Positions 33,001 through 38,351 of a stretch of 60,218 nt of DNA are shown one piece after another. The position numbers and the translations under genes were made by a program. Position 1 is the stretch's first letter. Each line of letters starts with the position of its first letter. The notes under the pieces were generated by a model that worked only from the letters and a program-made list of their open reading frames with translations, made no database searches and was not told where the DNA came from. Source of the DNA: a virus; IMG/VR virus record IMGVR_UViG_3300036985_003389, positions 1-60,218 of that record. One strand, written 5' to 3'.

Positions 33001-35678
33001 TCTGTGCGAACAGGTCGTCCCACATCTCCGTCGCTTCCTCCCCGATCTGCGAGAGGTGTTCCGCCAGCCGGCCCGATTTCTCCATTTCCTGATACTGCAT
33101 CGGATACGCCTTCTTCAGGAACTCTCTGCGCATCACCTCGAAGTGTTGTGCTGACGGCATTGGCGGCCCTCTCCGATCGCGTATCGAATAATGCTTTCAG
33201 CCTAACAAAAGCATCGCCCTTTGTCTTGGCCTTGAATCTCGTGCCCGTGTAGGCCGTGACGATCTCGTCCAGCACCTTCTTGGTGACAGCACGATCCTTG
33301 CGGATATCGGTCATGACAGCCGTGAACGCCGACTGATCGGTGCCGGCCGTTTCGAGCATGCCAGCGTAGTCCTTGGCAATCTCGGTCAGCTTGGTCCCGG
33401 TCTGGCGCTCGATGCTCTCGGCGCGCTTGAGCGCACGGAATGACGGATCGATCGTGATGGAAAACCCGCCATCGAACGTCTGCTTCGTGACTGGACCCGG
33501 CTCAGTGGCCGGCAGCTGCACAGTCTGTGCCGTCTTGGCCTTGGGCGTGCGCCTGATGGCCCCCTTCGCATCAACCCGGATCAGCCCTTGCTTGGCTGCC
33601 GCGTCGAGCATGGGCTTCATCTGAGCATCGGACACACCGAGCTGCTTGGCCCATGACTTGGCTGGCGTCTTGCCTGCGATGAGGCTGGCAAGCTGGGATT
33701 GTGGATTGGGTGGCGCGGCTGGGCCAGCAGGCTGGCCGCTGGTGGCCCCCCGGTCAGTCTTTAGATTGTTGGTCTCGTGATCGTATCGATCCAGAGATTG
33801 CCGGTAATAGGCCATCTCGGCCTTGCGCTCTGGCGTAGTCCCGTAGTCCCGCTCGTTCCCGAACGCAGACGTCTGGGCACGGCTTGCCCCGTTCTCACGC
33901 ACGGCCTTGTCGGCAATCGCATCGATCGCAGCCCGCCGTTCTACTGACAGGCCATCGCTGGAGGCCAGCGCGGGCTCCGGAGCGGCACTGCCGGCAAACA
34001 GGTCGGTCTGTCCCGCTTCAATCTCAGCCTGACGTGTCCGGCCGCGCTGCAATCCGTCCATGGTCTCGGACAGGTCGTCACGCTCGGCGACCAGATGCCG
34101 CCGCCTGGACGCGGCGGGGCCCTTGATGGCCGGACCGAGTGCTGCAATCTCCTGCTCGATCTCGGCCACCCGAGCCGTGCCACCGCGAATCGCCCGGTCA
34201 TACTCGACCGTGCTGTCCATCTCGACACTGGCCGTTGCCGTCGCGCCGTCCCATGCCTGGACTTCCTTGGCCCGCTCCAGTGCCTCGGCATCGGTGGCTT
34301 GTGCCACCTCCTGCTTGACCTGCTGCGCCATCAGCCCGTGCTTCTGGGCCGTCTCGGGATCGGCCGTGCGCACGAAATTGGCGACATCATCGAGATAGGG
34401 ATCGGGCGTGGCTGCCTTGGCCGGCGGTGCTTGCTCGTCCTTGCGCAATTGCGGTGATGAGCCGGGGCGCGCCTTGCCATCAGGTTCAGTCAGATAGGTT
34501 GCCGAGTCCGGGCCTTCCGTCGGCGTGGCTGGTCCGTCCGGCTTCTTTTCCGGTCGATTGCGCACCAGTGCACGGCTGCCGCCCTCTAATGGGCCGCCTG
34601 CGATGGCGCCCTGGATGAAGCTTTCCAGCATCTGGCTTTCGATCCCCTTCAGGAGATCGTCATGTGCCACGCCATAGGCATCGGCCAGCGAGCGCGTCTT
34701 GGCGTAGACCGGCGCCGTCAATTCAAGCGCGGTCTGGAGAAATTCGGTCGTTCCTTCCTTGACGCCACCGGCAGCGAAGCCCTTGACGAGGCTCTTGATC
34801 AGGTGATCCGAGACCTCCTTCTTGGCCTCGTGACTAAACGCCGTCATGATCTGCTTGAAACCCGGAATGTATTCCAGGGCACCGTGGGCAATACCGGCCG
34901 CATACAAAACGTCCTCGTGATCTTCCGGCTTCACGCCGTTGTCATCGAATGCCTTCCTGATCGCGCCAATACCCATTGTCGGCAGCAACACCGGCAGTAC
35001 CGCGCCACCGCTCGCAATGCCGGCCGCCACGATTGGCACGATCGAACCCATACCCTTGAAGAACGTGCTGTGCGCATATTCGCCAAGATCTGAAACGAAA
35101 TTCTCCTTACGGATATCGGCAGCGCTCTGCGGCGCTGATGGCTTCCAAAAAGGATTCTTGAGAAGCTCCTCGTTCTGATCAGCCATAGACTTGCCGTAGC
35201 CGGCAACGCCTTGGGAGATCGACTCGCCGAGCGAACCATCGTCAGTTCGCCTAGCTACGCTCTCGCCCATAGTTTGCATGCCGCGACCGAACTCACTTGC
35301 AACACCACGCGTCCCCTGAATGAAGCTCTTGCCTGTTTGGGTCGTAGCCGGGCCAATGACCGCATGCCCTGCAACCGTGCCGGCCACCGACGCCAAATCT
35401 CTAGACAGGTCATTCGCGAACGTATCGTTCTCCCAGCTTTGACGAGCCCAGTCGACCACTGCCGAGCCGATCGAATCGAAGAAACCACGCTCATGGCTCG
35501 ATCTCTGCTCAGCTTGACGCTGCTGCATCGTCTCGCTGATAATCTCGTCCGTGCCAGGAACCGCCGTCACTGGCGCCACCGGGGAACGAGGCATTTCAGT
35601 CATGCTGGGTGACGCACCGCCACTGTCCAGCGACCTCAATTCGTTGAGTAGATCGTCGTCGTTTCTATCGTCAGCCAT
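18042..35678 (-). CDS. Giant polyvalent virion protein (methyltransferase-helicase-kinase-peptidase, DarB-like)
   Basis: A 5878-residue protein (17.6 kb). In order it has: an N-terminal part with a hydrophobic stretch (about 205-235); an N6-adenine methyltransferase (VIEPAAGIGHF about 1083, DLAISNVPFA about 1146); an SNF2-type helicase (VVGSGKTWTAI about 1786, FVDEAHTF about 1947, QRDGRILRQGN about 2343); a zeta-like P-loop kinase (GMPGSGKSTIAKK about 2966); a domain with TIDQIQSDWGQ (about 3506); a zincin motif HETVH (about 3877); a GNAT-like segment (about 4130); a second zincin motif HEGGH (about 4443); coiled coil (about 4630-4830); and a C-terminal LPD38-like region with membrane helices (about 5236, 5376, 5437). 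It follows the M15 virion protein and precedes the fibre, the place of T7 gp16, so ejection into the host is likely. DarB of P1 protects DNA from restriction. Confidence 0.85.
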   Translation of the reverse strand: MADDRNDDDLLNELRSLDSGGASPSMTEMPRSPVAPVTAVPGTDEIISETMQQRQAEQRSSHERGFFDSIGSAVVDWARQSWENDTFANDLSRDLASVAGTVAGHAVIGPATTQTGKSFIQGTRGVASEFGRGMQTMGESVARRTDDGSLGESISQGVAGYGKSMADQNEELLKNPFWKPSAPQSAADIRKENFVSDLGEYAHSTFFKGMGSIVPIVAAGIASGGAVLPVLLPTMGIGAIRKAFDDNGVKPEDHEDVLYAAGIAHGALEYIPGFKQIMTAFSHEAKKEVSDHLIKSLVKGFAAGGVKEGTTEFLQTALELTAPVYAKTRSLADAYGVAHDDLLKGIESQMLESFIQGAIAGGPLEGGSRALVRNRPEKKPDGPATPTEGPDSATYLTEPDGKARPGSSPQLRKDEQAPPAKAATPDPYLDDVANFVRTADPETAQKHGLMAQQVKQEVAQATDAEALERAKEVQAWDGATATASVEMDSTVEYDRAIRGGTARVAEIEQEIAALGPAIKGPAASRRRHLVAERDDLSETMDGLQRGRTRQAEIEAGQTDLFAGSAAPEPALASSDGLSVERRAAIDAIADKAVRENGASRAQTSAFGNERDYGTTPERKAEMAYYRQSLDRYDHETNNLKTDRGATSGQPAGPAAPPNPQSQLASLIAGKTPAKSWAKQLGVSDAQMKPMLDAAAKQGLIRVDAKGAIRRTPKAKTAQTVQLPATEPGPVTKQTFDGGFSITIDPSFRALKRAESIERQTGTKLTEIAKDYAGMLETAGTDQSAFTAVMTDIRKDRAVTKKVLDEIVTAYTGTRFKAKTKGDAFVRLKALFDTRSERAANAVSTTLRGDAQRVPEEGVSDAVSGNGEIGPAGGTPLADRGGSDGDVGRPVRTDDGQSGPADGLPGEGEGDGGNTGTGAGDRELGANPPPASASLSDEQQAAVADQVAAEIERQELARADRETLNYQITPADQIGKGGPKAKVRGNIDAIRILRVLQEEKRPATVEEKAKLVKYVGWGAFSQDVFADHKPEWKAERNALKDLLTPAEYAAARASTTNAHYTSPEVITAMWDALEHMGFKGGRVIEPAAGIGHFIGLMPGKLRADTAWTAVELDILSGEITKALYGAADVRVAGFETQKWPDNHFDLAISNVPFAAEGPYDPTYKNKFTLHDYFFIKGLDKVRPGGIVAFITSSGTLDKAGTMARREMDRRGTFLGAVRLPGGNQGAFKANAGTDVTTDIIFFRKKMEGEPDRNPEWRTLSEVKTPEGATDINGYFAAHPDMMLGKMRLIGKMYGKGEPVLIGSTDGLGMKVVNAIADNIPAGSMIPRGVAAVDQPRQDVDTETDGIKEGSFYEKDGTLYRKVQGVGEPQNFGKEAAAKVRGFIGLRSIVNDMLAKQARGDRAGMDDYREALGKAYDDFVERYGPINRTIVTKQTRKDGKEVVIRRKPTLSLFQEDPDAFKVAAVEVYDEKSDTAKKAAIFNQDIVGSYQTPAITGPSDALAVSLNETGKVDMPLIAKRLGLNQAEAIASLDDQVFENPAGEIWQTNAEYLAGDVVEKLDQARIAAELDPMRYRRNVESLEKVQPEQLTRSEITIPFGAPWVPAEVYEKFLEEKLGGHRVELVYNEANARWNVLSGHFPLAANDTYGTARKNLVQILDYALNSNTVVITDTVQSEEGETRVRVPEAEAEARAKIDAIRDLFSGNSDLGVDGWAWEDMQRADRLEKLYNHTFNRIVPQKYDGSHLTFPGLARVVTFPDGTTGTINLLPHRVNAIWRVIQRGNTLFNHVVGSGKTWTAIMASMEMKRLGMVQRPMFVVPNHMLEQFSTEFYQAYPNAKLLVATKDQMSRDRRREFAAKVASDTWDGIIITHSAFTRVGMSPDTYREYYELQIQDLLDAKDQAAKDEGEDSPTVKDLEKAKKRLENRLKRLTDEESKDDGVTFEELGVDFMFVDEAHTFKSLHFATRHGRVRGISNKGESKRATDLYVKMGHLEKSRPGRSAVFMTGTLVSNTMAELYTMQRYLQGPMLRKYGLHQFDSWAGTFGKIVTKSELSSNSRDWVDTESFSQFVNMPELMSLVGEVMDTQTADMLKLPRPNLKGGKIEAVEVDLSETEESAIQGLIEEMEEAKGKKPGEGAPFISLFTKGIQLATDMRLVDPTAPFNPTGKIGRAVSNIFDIWKDGNVDPAAPNKAQLVFLDMGVPGSRGRRSTVTPATGTSGATVDTDIADVIRRELLDEARGTSEDAEVEAEVDEAEVEAKAMLVGKFNLYEDMKVRLIEKGIPADQIAFIHDANTDDKKAKLFERVRNGEVRVLFGSTGKMGVGTNVQRQLIAMHHLDAPWKPADVEQRDGRILRQGNKNPEVRILRYITKRSFDAYRWQLLDRKSIFIGQMFAGALGVRNAEDINPPLPEAAELKAAATGNPLIMEHAELSREVRQLQVAERGHVRSHKAAAANAATIRSMNEKSKADLAPYEEDALKVTDLAGDKFSVTLDVGTDGPVGFKERKKAGEAIRGYLHGVGSRIWGGYGSDSEIGTISGFQMKAIVKRTSDGILVKPEIVGVRDYSPMDSFLITETSDPVQLVRRWERMVAAIPEHIEMQRGRIARWETELPGLDKAAQPTPFPRADELRRKTRRLQRLEGVLKFGKTQSPDDAKAEAAYVEQGMANLKATSRTAAGIVDISASVGKAGQMAEGLTGDLAARSAVENFQGVISDIYRRREQMALLKPSELAKELDKIALAINRGILKEGALYREDDSDKFPYTRVADLPAAYKQFSEELAARLDDENADPVETAAWIEWRTNMTDHVWADGVGKTSKALAAIPLMRAGLSLPRYRANKEYFAFSQKAPVDPSAGGQAYLGQEWQKFLAYYRTLMAPEKFTEADYVEREAAIRQTLNSEEWTRATIADMSRDTEKQPGYGSPEWKAARTYNTPQGEIVGYDNAVQFLIDDAIEKIPGGAQKNERKLFILLGMPGSGKSTIAKKVGERHGAAHMVGDDAKLLIPEYDDGKNSGGVHEEASNMMKDAVARMVSAGGNIIVEKLGSSSSSINKLVDQFSANGYQITVVHVSVPKALAMERAVMRWRKTGRAVPTTEFDLTDSNIPKLLAILEEDRRVNETAKVTFNERADRWEVAGLPGLEIEGLWPRAGATSGNPRVDGVDRRPVVARGGERSGAAQGSQEEVAQAEIAKAEADLSQLTAGASQAPVTDDTSTPQFMFGGPSSPDAGTGQSMRRDLDALGYYSKALEAARGLKQAKGTPEQMLAQLKSAGVKDAEIEATKLGELLAPAKEGVIETLEMRPLVPGQDRMSDTFVGEWKPQGDRTASPPRRASLKQVTKSEIVKFLEENRVQVKEVQYGGQIDGTTDTQDLGGGLVDDDMMNDLVGGGAYTETSTVPSGAAGPTKWARHSLDSSNPTYRETVLHLPESRRAQEIEARMKENQRVIYDISEQAKDLRATPDFAPLRAARSENAALLSELKEIKASNFQSGHFPEPNIIGHMMTSMTTHRGKPVFTIDQIQSDWGQNLRDGGVRDEAKIAELKAKAKAADDRVGDLRAQAKPYIDEYLADLPADHRSRMDWTNLTNSVGATRYEDIPPGHVRSFLARIKKLDPTGLPTDLNVAISEQGLLRAELATAEAGSPGNPLVNTTDQWVNTVLRRAIRQASEAGADYIAIPSGDTVLSYNPGDDAGMRFFYGGAERPKQLKVYKSELERLEKGAASGVSAEEHAAGLKAAKRLVAQNSAIEGIVPKNLRNLIAKIDKASPSPERIETLDSPSGKTGLGKGFTLFPLTEAVKRSVMEEGQPLFRLAAESQIGNLGSFRPGYAERKAAIVADIEAEIARMAPRDVAIRVADHLAQQDQGEPVGFYEHGSRLLAVTLAYGPDTARGGAWHETVHALREAGAFTAAEWKSLLDRAAKIGIDEKIRTLRPDGTSHPALPEYATTYYLQARRMGMNDMRDVRDFVVERLNQERVARMAQDWSSGTRYGAAIDALLSRMVEIMQAIKTVLNKYGFNDLADLFERAEVSGIRARMTDGVLRDRIKSLTTPEQLEQRAQVLALYVPAGQAVLEQWGGTPSFSFGSSVQRPATQQPFSAAGMSGSVSIRTNEDGTELRTYSIGDGVASLVLSRDAMGRHEVASIRVKDEMLGRGVSSALFDAVERDLSTVVSSNGWLSEDAYRYWQKRNGESVAHHVNGGPMFDGAWIGPAQLDRMIAAMEAANEPDRLQYLIELRRGIPPEALAQSRMDVLFGVVRGAARRASELVARADQDGLGVSLGSSMASVVDYANTVTKLLGGMPLFSIRAFDDSQTAMPNEPTADPDTFAVARDMASNGSPEIEIFLSTGWARDGRGNWQFIGLEQAIADDNGGSGGGAAPQFMFGKGRDRKVKPITEIIANLKDVLGMNATQGLYGLTVEGVQTGKKSRTFRPTQFVAGQYDRLTGTQRYRLSTDIDNVAHEGGHHIERLFGTDLAHIKMRHRAELEALSTQQGNQLSEGFANFFRDYILRPDHVQQMAPNFLAEFEDFLDGHGPEILEAIERLHLLQSRQEWQDYIRATDLERAHANLKSEADNSFTKRFSDFYESIGQSRTISGFSHAVYEAGVDQNHQWYLAVSKFLARADENLKADDKGRAISLAVHENPYKLMRSIGDSFKTGLRWIQDGMPNYRDTSFRSPSLHDALSLAMGKTWSLGKHQSFGVYLESRRAAEEWKVWTAKQYKIADIAGKLSNIDAVRPALADLSRKLSDRVERLISRQIGDATLVQDRQRSASAAEKELADIGQRLDQLKDELAGAEMATAMNSDERQSLISRKQRQIAMWERKQADAVRRMESVTADRDEREIGESAQGNMLEQLQAQAEDAANRLKGIDTYARELSAELADTKKNGMQRNPHAISQDIHEQRIERLESENPTFKDAAQMVYDFQWQQVLHDQQAGRLTQAEVDYRRTRKDWYVPFARDISDVDADAAGPGGAGIKRFSKDKRFLGSDRNVIHPIETIMDQTFHRAAATHYNEVILSLKALAERVGPGGSAIAEVVDQSEIVEASAAEFDRLREHLVSLGYDAHDADEMIKRIEHDFTDTQLLLKWAPGSFGAKRPLLIPYWENGDRKMIRINDPEFAAGVVETLNGIGREMSSLMIDMIAKPATLLRMGVTTHPAFIATNILRDMVSAWTLTGSIMHPSTWPIITQARGLYHEVAQTDMARLYQEVAGLMGGQNVAALSAARDKVDVMALKAKGLQIKPLSMGLSMAAGGIAGGMMMGPAGAMSGAMVGAATHQSGSPSKWFANLAYLSDMSETATRLGVFTQAYKAALAYNPSLTPYQAAQEAAFVARDLIDFGRHGSRMLVAAKLVPFLNAQIQGLDKAQRTFLALSDRGKELSSAKMGGAIVVAGALGTLVGGPIAGSIAGTVTAAILAHAAARVDSVRELLAPFYKQQNGLPLSADSEKALATSAMAWTNLVLYTGVLLSFMALYRDDDEYRRINARIKNKAQPVKINGEWYQIPKAFELAIPSIFIEAAIDAQTKGDPNFWERVNEGLWDSLSPPLVPQAVRMWRDIGANYNSLSKRSIISEHMQALPPQEQFGAYASHFAISLSRMVNESTAKKPVEKVGSAIFQNKFELTPAIIDYALQSGLGYWGKDIQKTSNVSRPNGPRTGNIIEYPLIGTMVQRFQIDPDRASDAHGAYYEVMGKQGDGYIRAAKGYEHYLKLGLVDQNGRAQANAYLATLESDEARAYAVIEQQTSNRKKNAHPLNRARDMLRVVKGLQGDILTERLVDSSSRTEPVPIKLTPKQADSARDVLNTLAAIETENALIALRHKQFATRKLRDPQPAIDLLASISMELANQFDLRVSRGSSGTTIFQKVRIPDWKETVEGWPVLRDEMLEGWRDAGSERVSGSRRIRVK
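26159..26359 (-). CDS. Tryptophan-rich small ORF nested in the giant gene (other frame)
   Basis: A 66-residue ORF out of frame with the giant gene, over its linker after the P-loop kinase (giant residues about 3106-3173, reading GATSGNPRVDGVDRRPVVAR). The nested product has a protein-like composition: FLDWKSRDYGLGPEPPRGTP, then EWMEWIDDQWLLAAV and a Lys-rich end. Upstream of its ATG lies AGAGGAGGATCGGAGGGTCA, an unusually rich Shine-Dalgarno region. I do not recognise the family. As with the ORF at 32.9-33.2 kb, a good start signal and sensible sequence coincide with a low-complexity stretch of the host frame. Confidence 0.45.
   Translation of the reverse strand: MKPPKSPSTSEPTGGKSPGFLDWKSRDYGLGPEPPRGTPEWMEWIDDQWLLAAVNEAEPHKAPKKK
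32876..33160 (-). CDS. TnpV-like small ORF nested in the giant gene (other frame)
   Basis: A 94-residue ORF in a different frame from the giant gene, over its low-complexity linker (giant residues about 840-934, Gly/Asp/Pro-rich) just before the methyltransferase. It reads like a real helical protein: RREFLKKAYPMQYQEMEKSG, RLAEHLSQIGEEATEMWDDL, then PEQVREIVNSELIH. That order resembles the TnpV family (a RREYLK start, SGKLxxHL and an EIVxNELIY end). The ATG has GGAGAGG seven bases upstream. The giant frame here is compositionally poor, so the nested frame may carry the information. It is either a true overprinted gene or the relic of a separate gene before the giant gene was fused. Confidence 0.5.
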   Translation of the reverse strand: MPSAQHFEVMRREFLKKAYPMQYQEMEKSGRLAEHLSQIGEEATEMWDDLFAQMMDNPDLPTDYLERVKVTEAIPEQVREIVNSELIHLPLPRA

Positions 35679-35687
35679 GAGGTTCCG

Positions 35688-35978
35688 ATGCTGGATTACA
35701 TGATCAACACAACGGCACTAACGCTCGGTGCGACCGTCATTGCATTGCCGGTCATTTTATTGATTCGTGGACCGCTATGGGTGCGGATAGTAGTTGGTGC
35801 CGTGCTCGGCGCTGCCCCTTCGGCATTCATCGCGTGGACAGGAAGCCTCGATGCTGGCACCGACGATCATCTGTTGCGCATGGCACTTGGCGCGATGATC
35901 GGAGCGTCCACTGCCTGGCTCGTCTGGGGTGCGCAAAGGAACGCCAGAACCGAGCCACCAGCGCGCCCGTGGCGATAG
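35688..35978 (+). CDS. Predicted small membrane protein on the opposite strand
   Basis: A 96-residue ORF on the plus strand filling the 303-bp gap between the M15 virion gene and the giant gene, both of which are on minus. It has three likely membrane helices: about 9-26 (LTLGATVIALPVILLI), 31-50 (WVRIVVGAVLGAAPSAFI) and 66-84 (MALGAMIGASTAWLVW), with a basic C-terminus. ATG 35688 is ten bases from the giant gene's start codon, head to head. GAGG lies five bases upstream. A holin or antiholin would have this size and topology, but the location is not the lysis cassette. It would need its own promoter. Confidence 0.5.
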   Translation: MLDYMINTTALTLGATVIALPVILLIRGPLWVRIVVGAVLGAAPSAFIAWTGSLDAGTDDHLLRMALGAMIGASTAWLVWGAQRNARTEPPARPWR

Positions 35979-35981
35979 CCC

Positions 35982-38351
35982 CTACTTCCCGACAGCCTGC
36001 TTGAGCACACGTGCGGTACTGCCAGCGCCGAACTCGCGGTCGAAGACGGCACGCCGCTTCTCGGGATCGGCCATCAACCACTTCATGTGGGCATCGTTCG
36101 GCTGCCGGCCAGCTGGCATGGCCCGGCCCTTCACCGCGTCATCGCGCGACATCGACGGCGTGGCGAAAAGAGCGAGGCGCGATGCGTCGACCGCTGCTGT
36201 TCCTGGCGCTTGCTCGCCGAACCAGATCCGGTCCGTGATCTCGGATTGCTTGAGCCGTCGCACATCATCCGCCGTGACTGGCTGGCCCTTGACGGCCTTG
36301 AGAATCGTATCGCTGGCCACGTCCTTATACTTGTCGCCAGTCAGCTTGTAGCCGATGGCCTCGCGAAACGCAGTTGGGCCATGCACCGGGCCATAAATTT
36401 TCAGTGCCCGGTCGGCACCGGCCCGCAAGTGCTTCTCGATCTGGGCATCATCGAGCCCCTTCGCATCCGGCATTTGAAGGATGCCGCTAGCTTCCGCCCG
36501 CGTGATGATCTTTCGCTCATACGAGGGAATGCCGATCTTCTCCTGCAGGGCCAGCCGTGCCTCAACCAAGCGCTGATGCGCGGCTTCCGGCGTGATCCGA
36601 CCCTTATCCTTGGCGATCTCGTTGCGTGCCGCGATCATCTCGGGCTCGCGCTCCAAGGTCAGCGCCAGATCGCGCTTGCGGGCCTCCTCCGTTCGCTTCC
36701 AGGCTCGTTCGGCCTTTTCCATCACGCGCGTATTGCGCCTGAAGGTTTCCGAGCCCTCGTCGGCATCCGGCAGGTTCTTCGTGATGTGCTCGATCGCCTG
36801 ATCCTGATTCATGCGGCGCAACGGCAGCACCACGCGGGCCTCGAGCCGAGCTTCCTCAACCTGTTCCTGGAGCTTCGTGTGCTGGTTCTTGGTAATCACC
36901 TGACCGGCCCGGTCAAGCGAAGTGCGACCGTCGGTGCCCGCTACCGGCTCCTTGCCCTGGCGGATCAGTTCGAGATCGTTCGCCGTCTCGGATTGCAGCT
37001 TGTTGCGCAACGCCACCCGCGCCACGTTCAGCAGCTTCTGGCGCTCGACGAACGGCAAGTGCCGGAACGGGGCCTGATCGGTGAACTGGTAGAGCTCGAC
37101 CGCCGCTTGCCCTTCCTCGCCAGTTGTGCCGGGCCCTGCCTCGCCAACGGCCAGCAACTCGCCGCGCTTGACCTCGCCCATACCAGCGAAGGACGTGATA
37201 CCTCGCCGCTCTATCGGCGTTTCCTTTGACGGTTTGATCGACGGATCGACCTCGAAGTGCATGGGGTCTGGCTTCGAGAAATCACCACCCCATTTCAAGC
37301 CGTGCTTTGCTGCGATCTCGCGCAACTTGTCCGCACCGATCTGTCCTGCAATCGCGCCCATCCCGCCATCTCGCGGGTTGTCCGTCCAGTTCACATCGAT
37401 GGCACGTCCAAACGAGTGCTCGCTCGGCTTGTTCGTGCCGGCGATGTTGCGCTTGGCGAAGCCGCCCGATTGATCACCTTTGACATCCAGGCCCTCGGCT
37501 TCCAAATCCGCCAGCAGCCCCGCGAAGCGATCGGAATGCTCGCCATTGACACGAAAGCGGGCGCCAGATGCCGTCGACAAAACGGTCATGTCGCCAGATT
37601 CTTCGCGCTTGATTTCCGACGTAACCGGCGCGTCCTGATCGCCCTTGGGCCGCATCTGTAAGCGCTGAATGGCGCGTTCCGGGTCTTTCTCGACCTCGAC
37701 CCGAGCCGCGATCTGCTCGAGCTGGGCCGGCAACTTGCGCATGATCGAATCGCGCTTGCCGATGGGAATACGTGACGAGCCAATCAGCTGCCGGGCCGCG
37801 GCGATGTGTTCCTGCACGCGATCTGGGGCTTCCTGAACCCTCCCCTCGAAGTCCAGCAGGCTCTTTTGAACGTCCTCGATGTGGAAACGATCACGCTCGT
37901 CAAGCTCGGCGTGCCACGCCTTAGTGTGAAACCGCTCGCCCCACTCCAGCATCTTGCTGTCGAGCTTCTTCAGCGTGCCAGGGCCGTAGTTCCGCTCCTT
38001 GGCAGCTGCGAAGGTATCGCGCGCCAGCGCATCATAGCCGCCCTTGAACTGATCGGCGAAGCCATCTCCGCCCGGCGTCATGTTGCGCTTTTCTTCGTCC
38101 AGCTTGCGCTCGGTATCGCGCTGGAAGCTGATCAGAGTCTTGGTGACCTCGTAGTCGTCAGCCTCGTTCTGGGCTGCCAACATGCCGCCGAAGATCTGCT
38201 CGCCAGCCTTGGCTATCACCGGTCCAGAACGGGCGATATCCCGCCCCGGCTCCTCGATGTTGATCCGGTCCTGCTTGTCGAACGCAATGACGTTCCGGCC
38301 AGGACTCGGCAGCTGCGTTTCGAGCGCGAAGGACGTCGGGATCTTGGCCAT
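35982..38351 (-). CDS. Internal virion protein with M15-type peptidase domain
   Basis: A 789-residue protein. The N-terminal about 270 residues are charged and helical (MLAAQNEADDYEVTKTLISF). Residues about 265-375 form a D-Ala-D-Ala-type M15 metallopeptidase: SEHSFGRAIDVNW gives the first zinc His and Asp, and PDPMHFEVD the second His. The remaining C-terminal part is long helical or coiled-coil sequence. Late position after the gp14-like gene and before the giant protein matches T7 gp15/gp16, where a cell-wall enzyme in the virion opens peptidoglycan during DNA entry; here it would cut cross-links. The start is ATG 38351 (MAKIPTSF), which overlaps the preceding stop as TGATG. Confidence 0.8.
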   Translation of the reverse strand: MAKIPTSFALETQLPSPGRNVIAFDKQDRINIEEPGRDIARSGPVIAKAGEQIFGGMLAAQNEADDYEVTKTLISFQRDTERKLDEEKRNMTPGGDGFADQFKGGYDALARDTFAAAKERNYGPGTLKKLDSKMLEWGERFHTKAWHAELDERDRFHIEDVQKSLLDFEGRVQEAPDRVQEHIAAARQLIGSSRIPIGKRDSIMRKLPAQLEQIAARVEVEKDPERAIQRLQMRPKGDQDAPVTSEIKREESGDMTVLSTASGARFRVNGEHSDRFAGLLADLEAEGLDVKGDQSGGFAKRNIAGTNKPSEHSFGRAIDVNWTDNPRDGGMGAIAGQIGADKLREIAAKHGLKWGGDFSKPDPMHFEVDPSIKPSKETPIERRGITSFAGMGEVKRGELLAVGEAGPGTTGEEGQAAVELYQFTDQAPFRHLPFVERQKLLNVARVALRNKLQSETANDLELIRQGKEPVAGTDGRTSLDRAGQVITKNQHTKLQEQVEEARLEARVVLPLRRMNQDQAIEHITKNLPDADEGSETFRRNTRVMEKAERAWKRTEEARKRDLALTLEREPEMIAARNEIAKDKGRITPEAAHQRLVEARLALQEKIGIPSYERKIITRAEASGILQMPDAKGLDDAQIEKHLRAGADRALKIYGPVHGPTAFREAIGYKLTGDKYKDVASDTILKAVKGQPVTADDVRRLKQSEITDRIWFGEQAPGTAAVDASRLALFATPSMSRDDAVKGRAMPAGRQPNDAHMKWLMADPEKRRAVFDREFGAGSTARVLKQAVGK

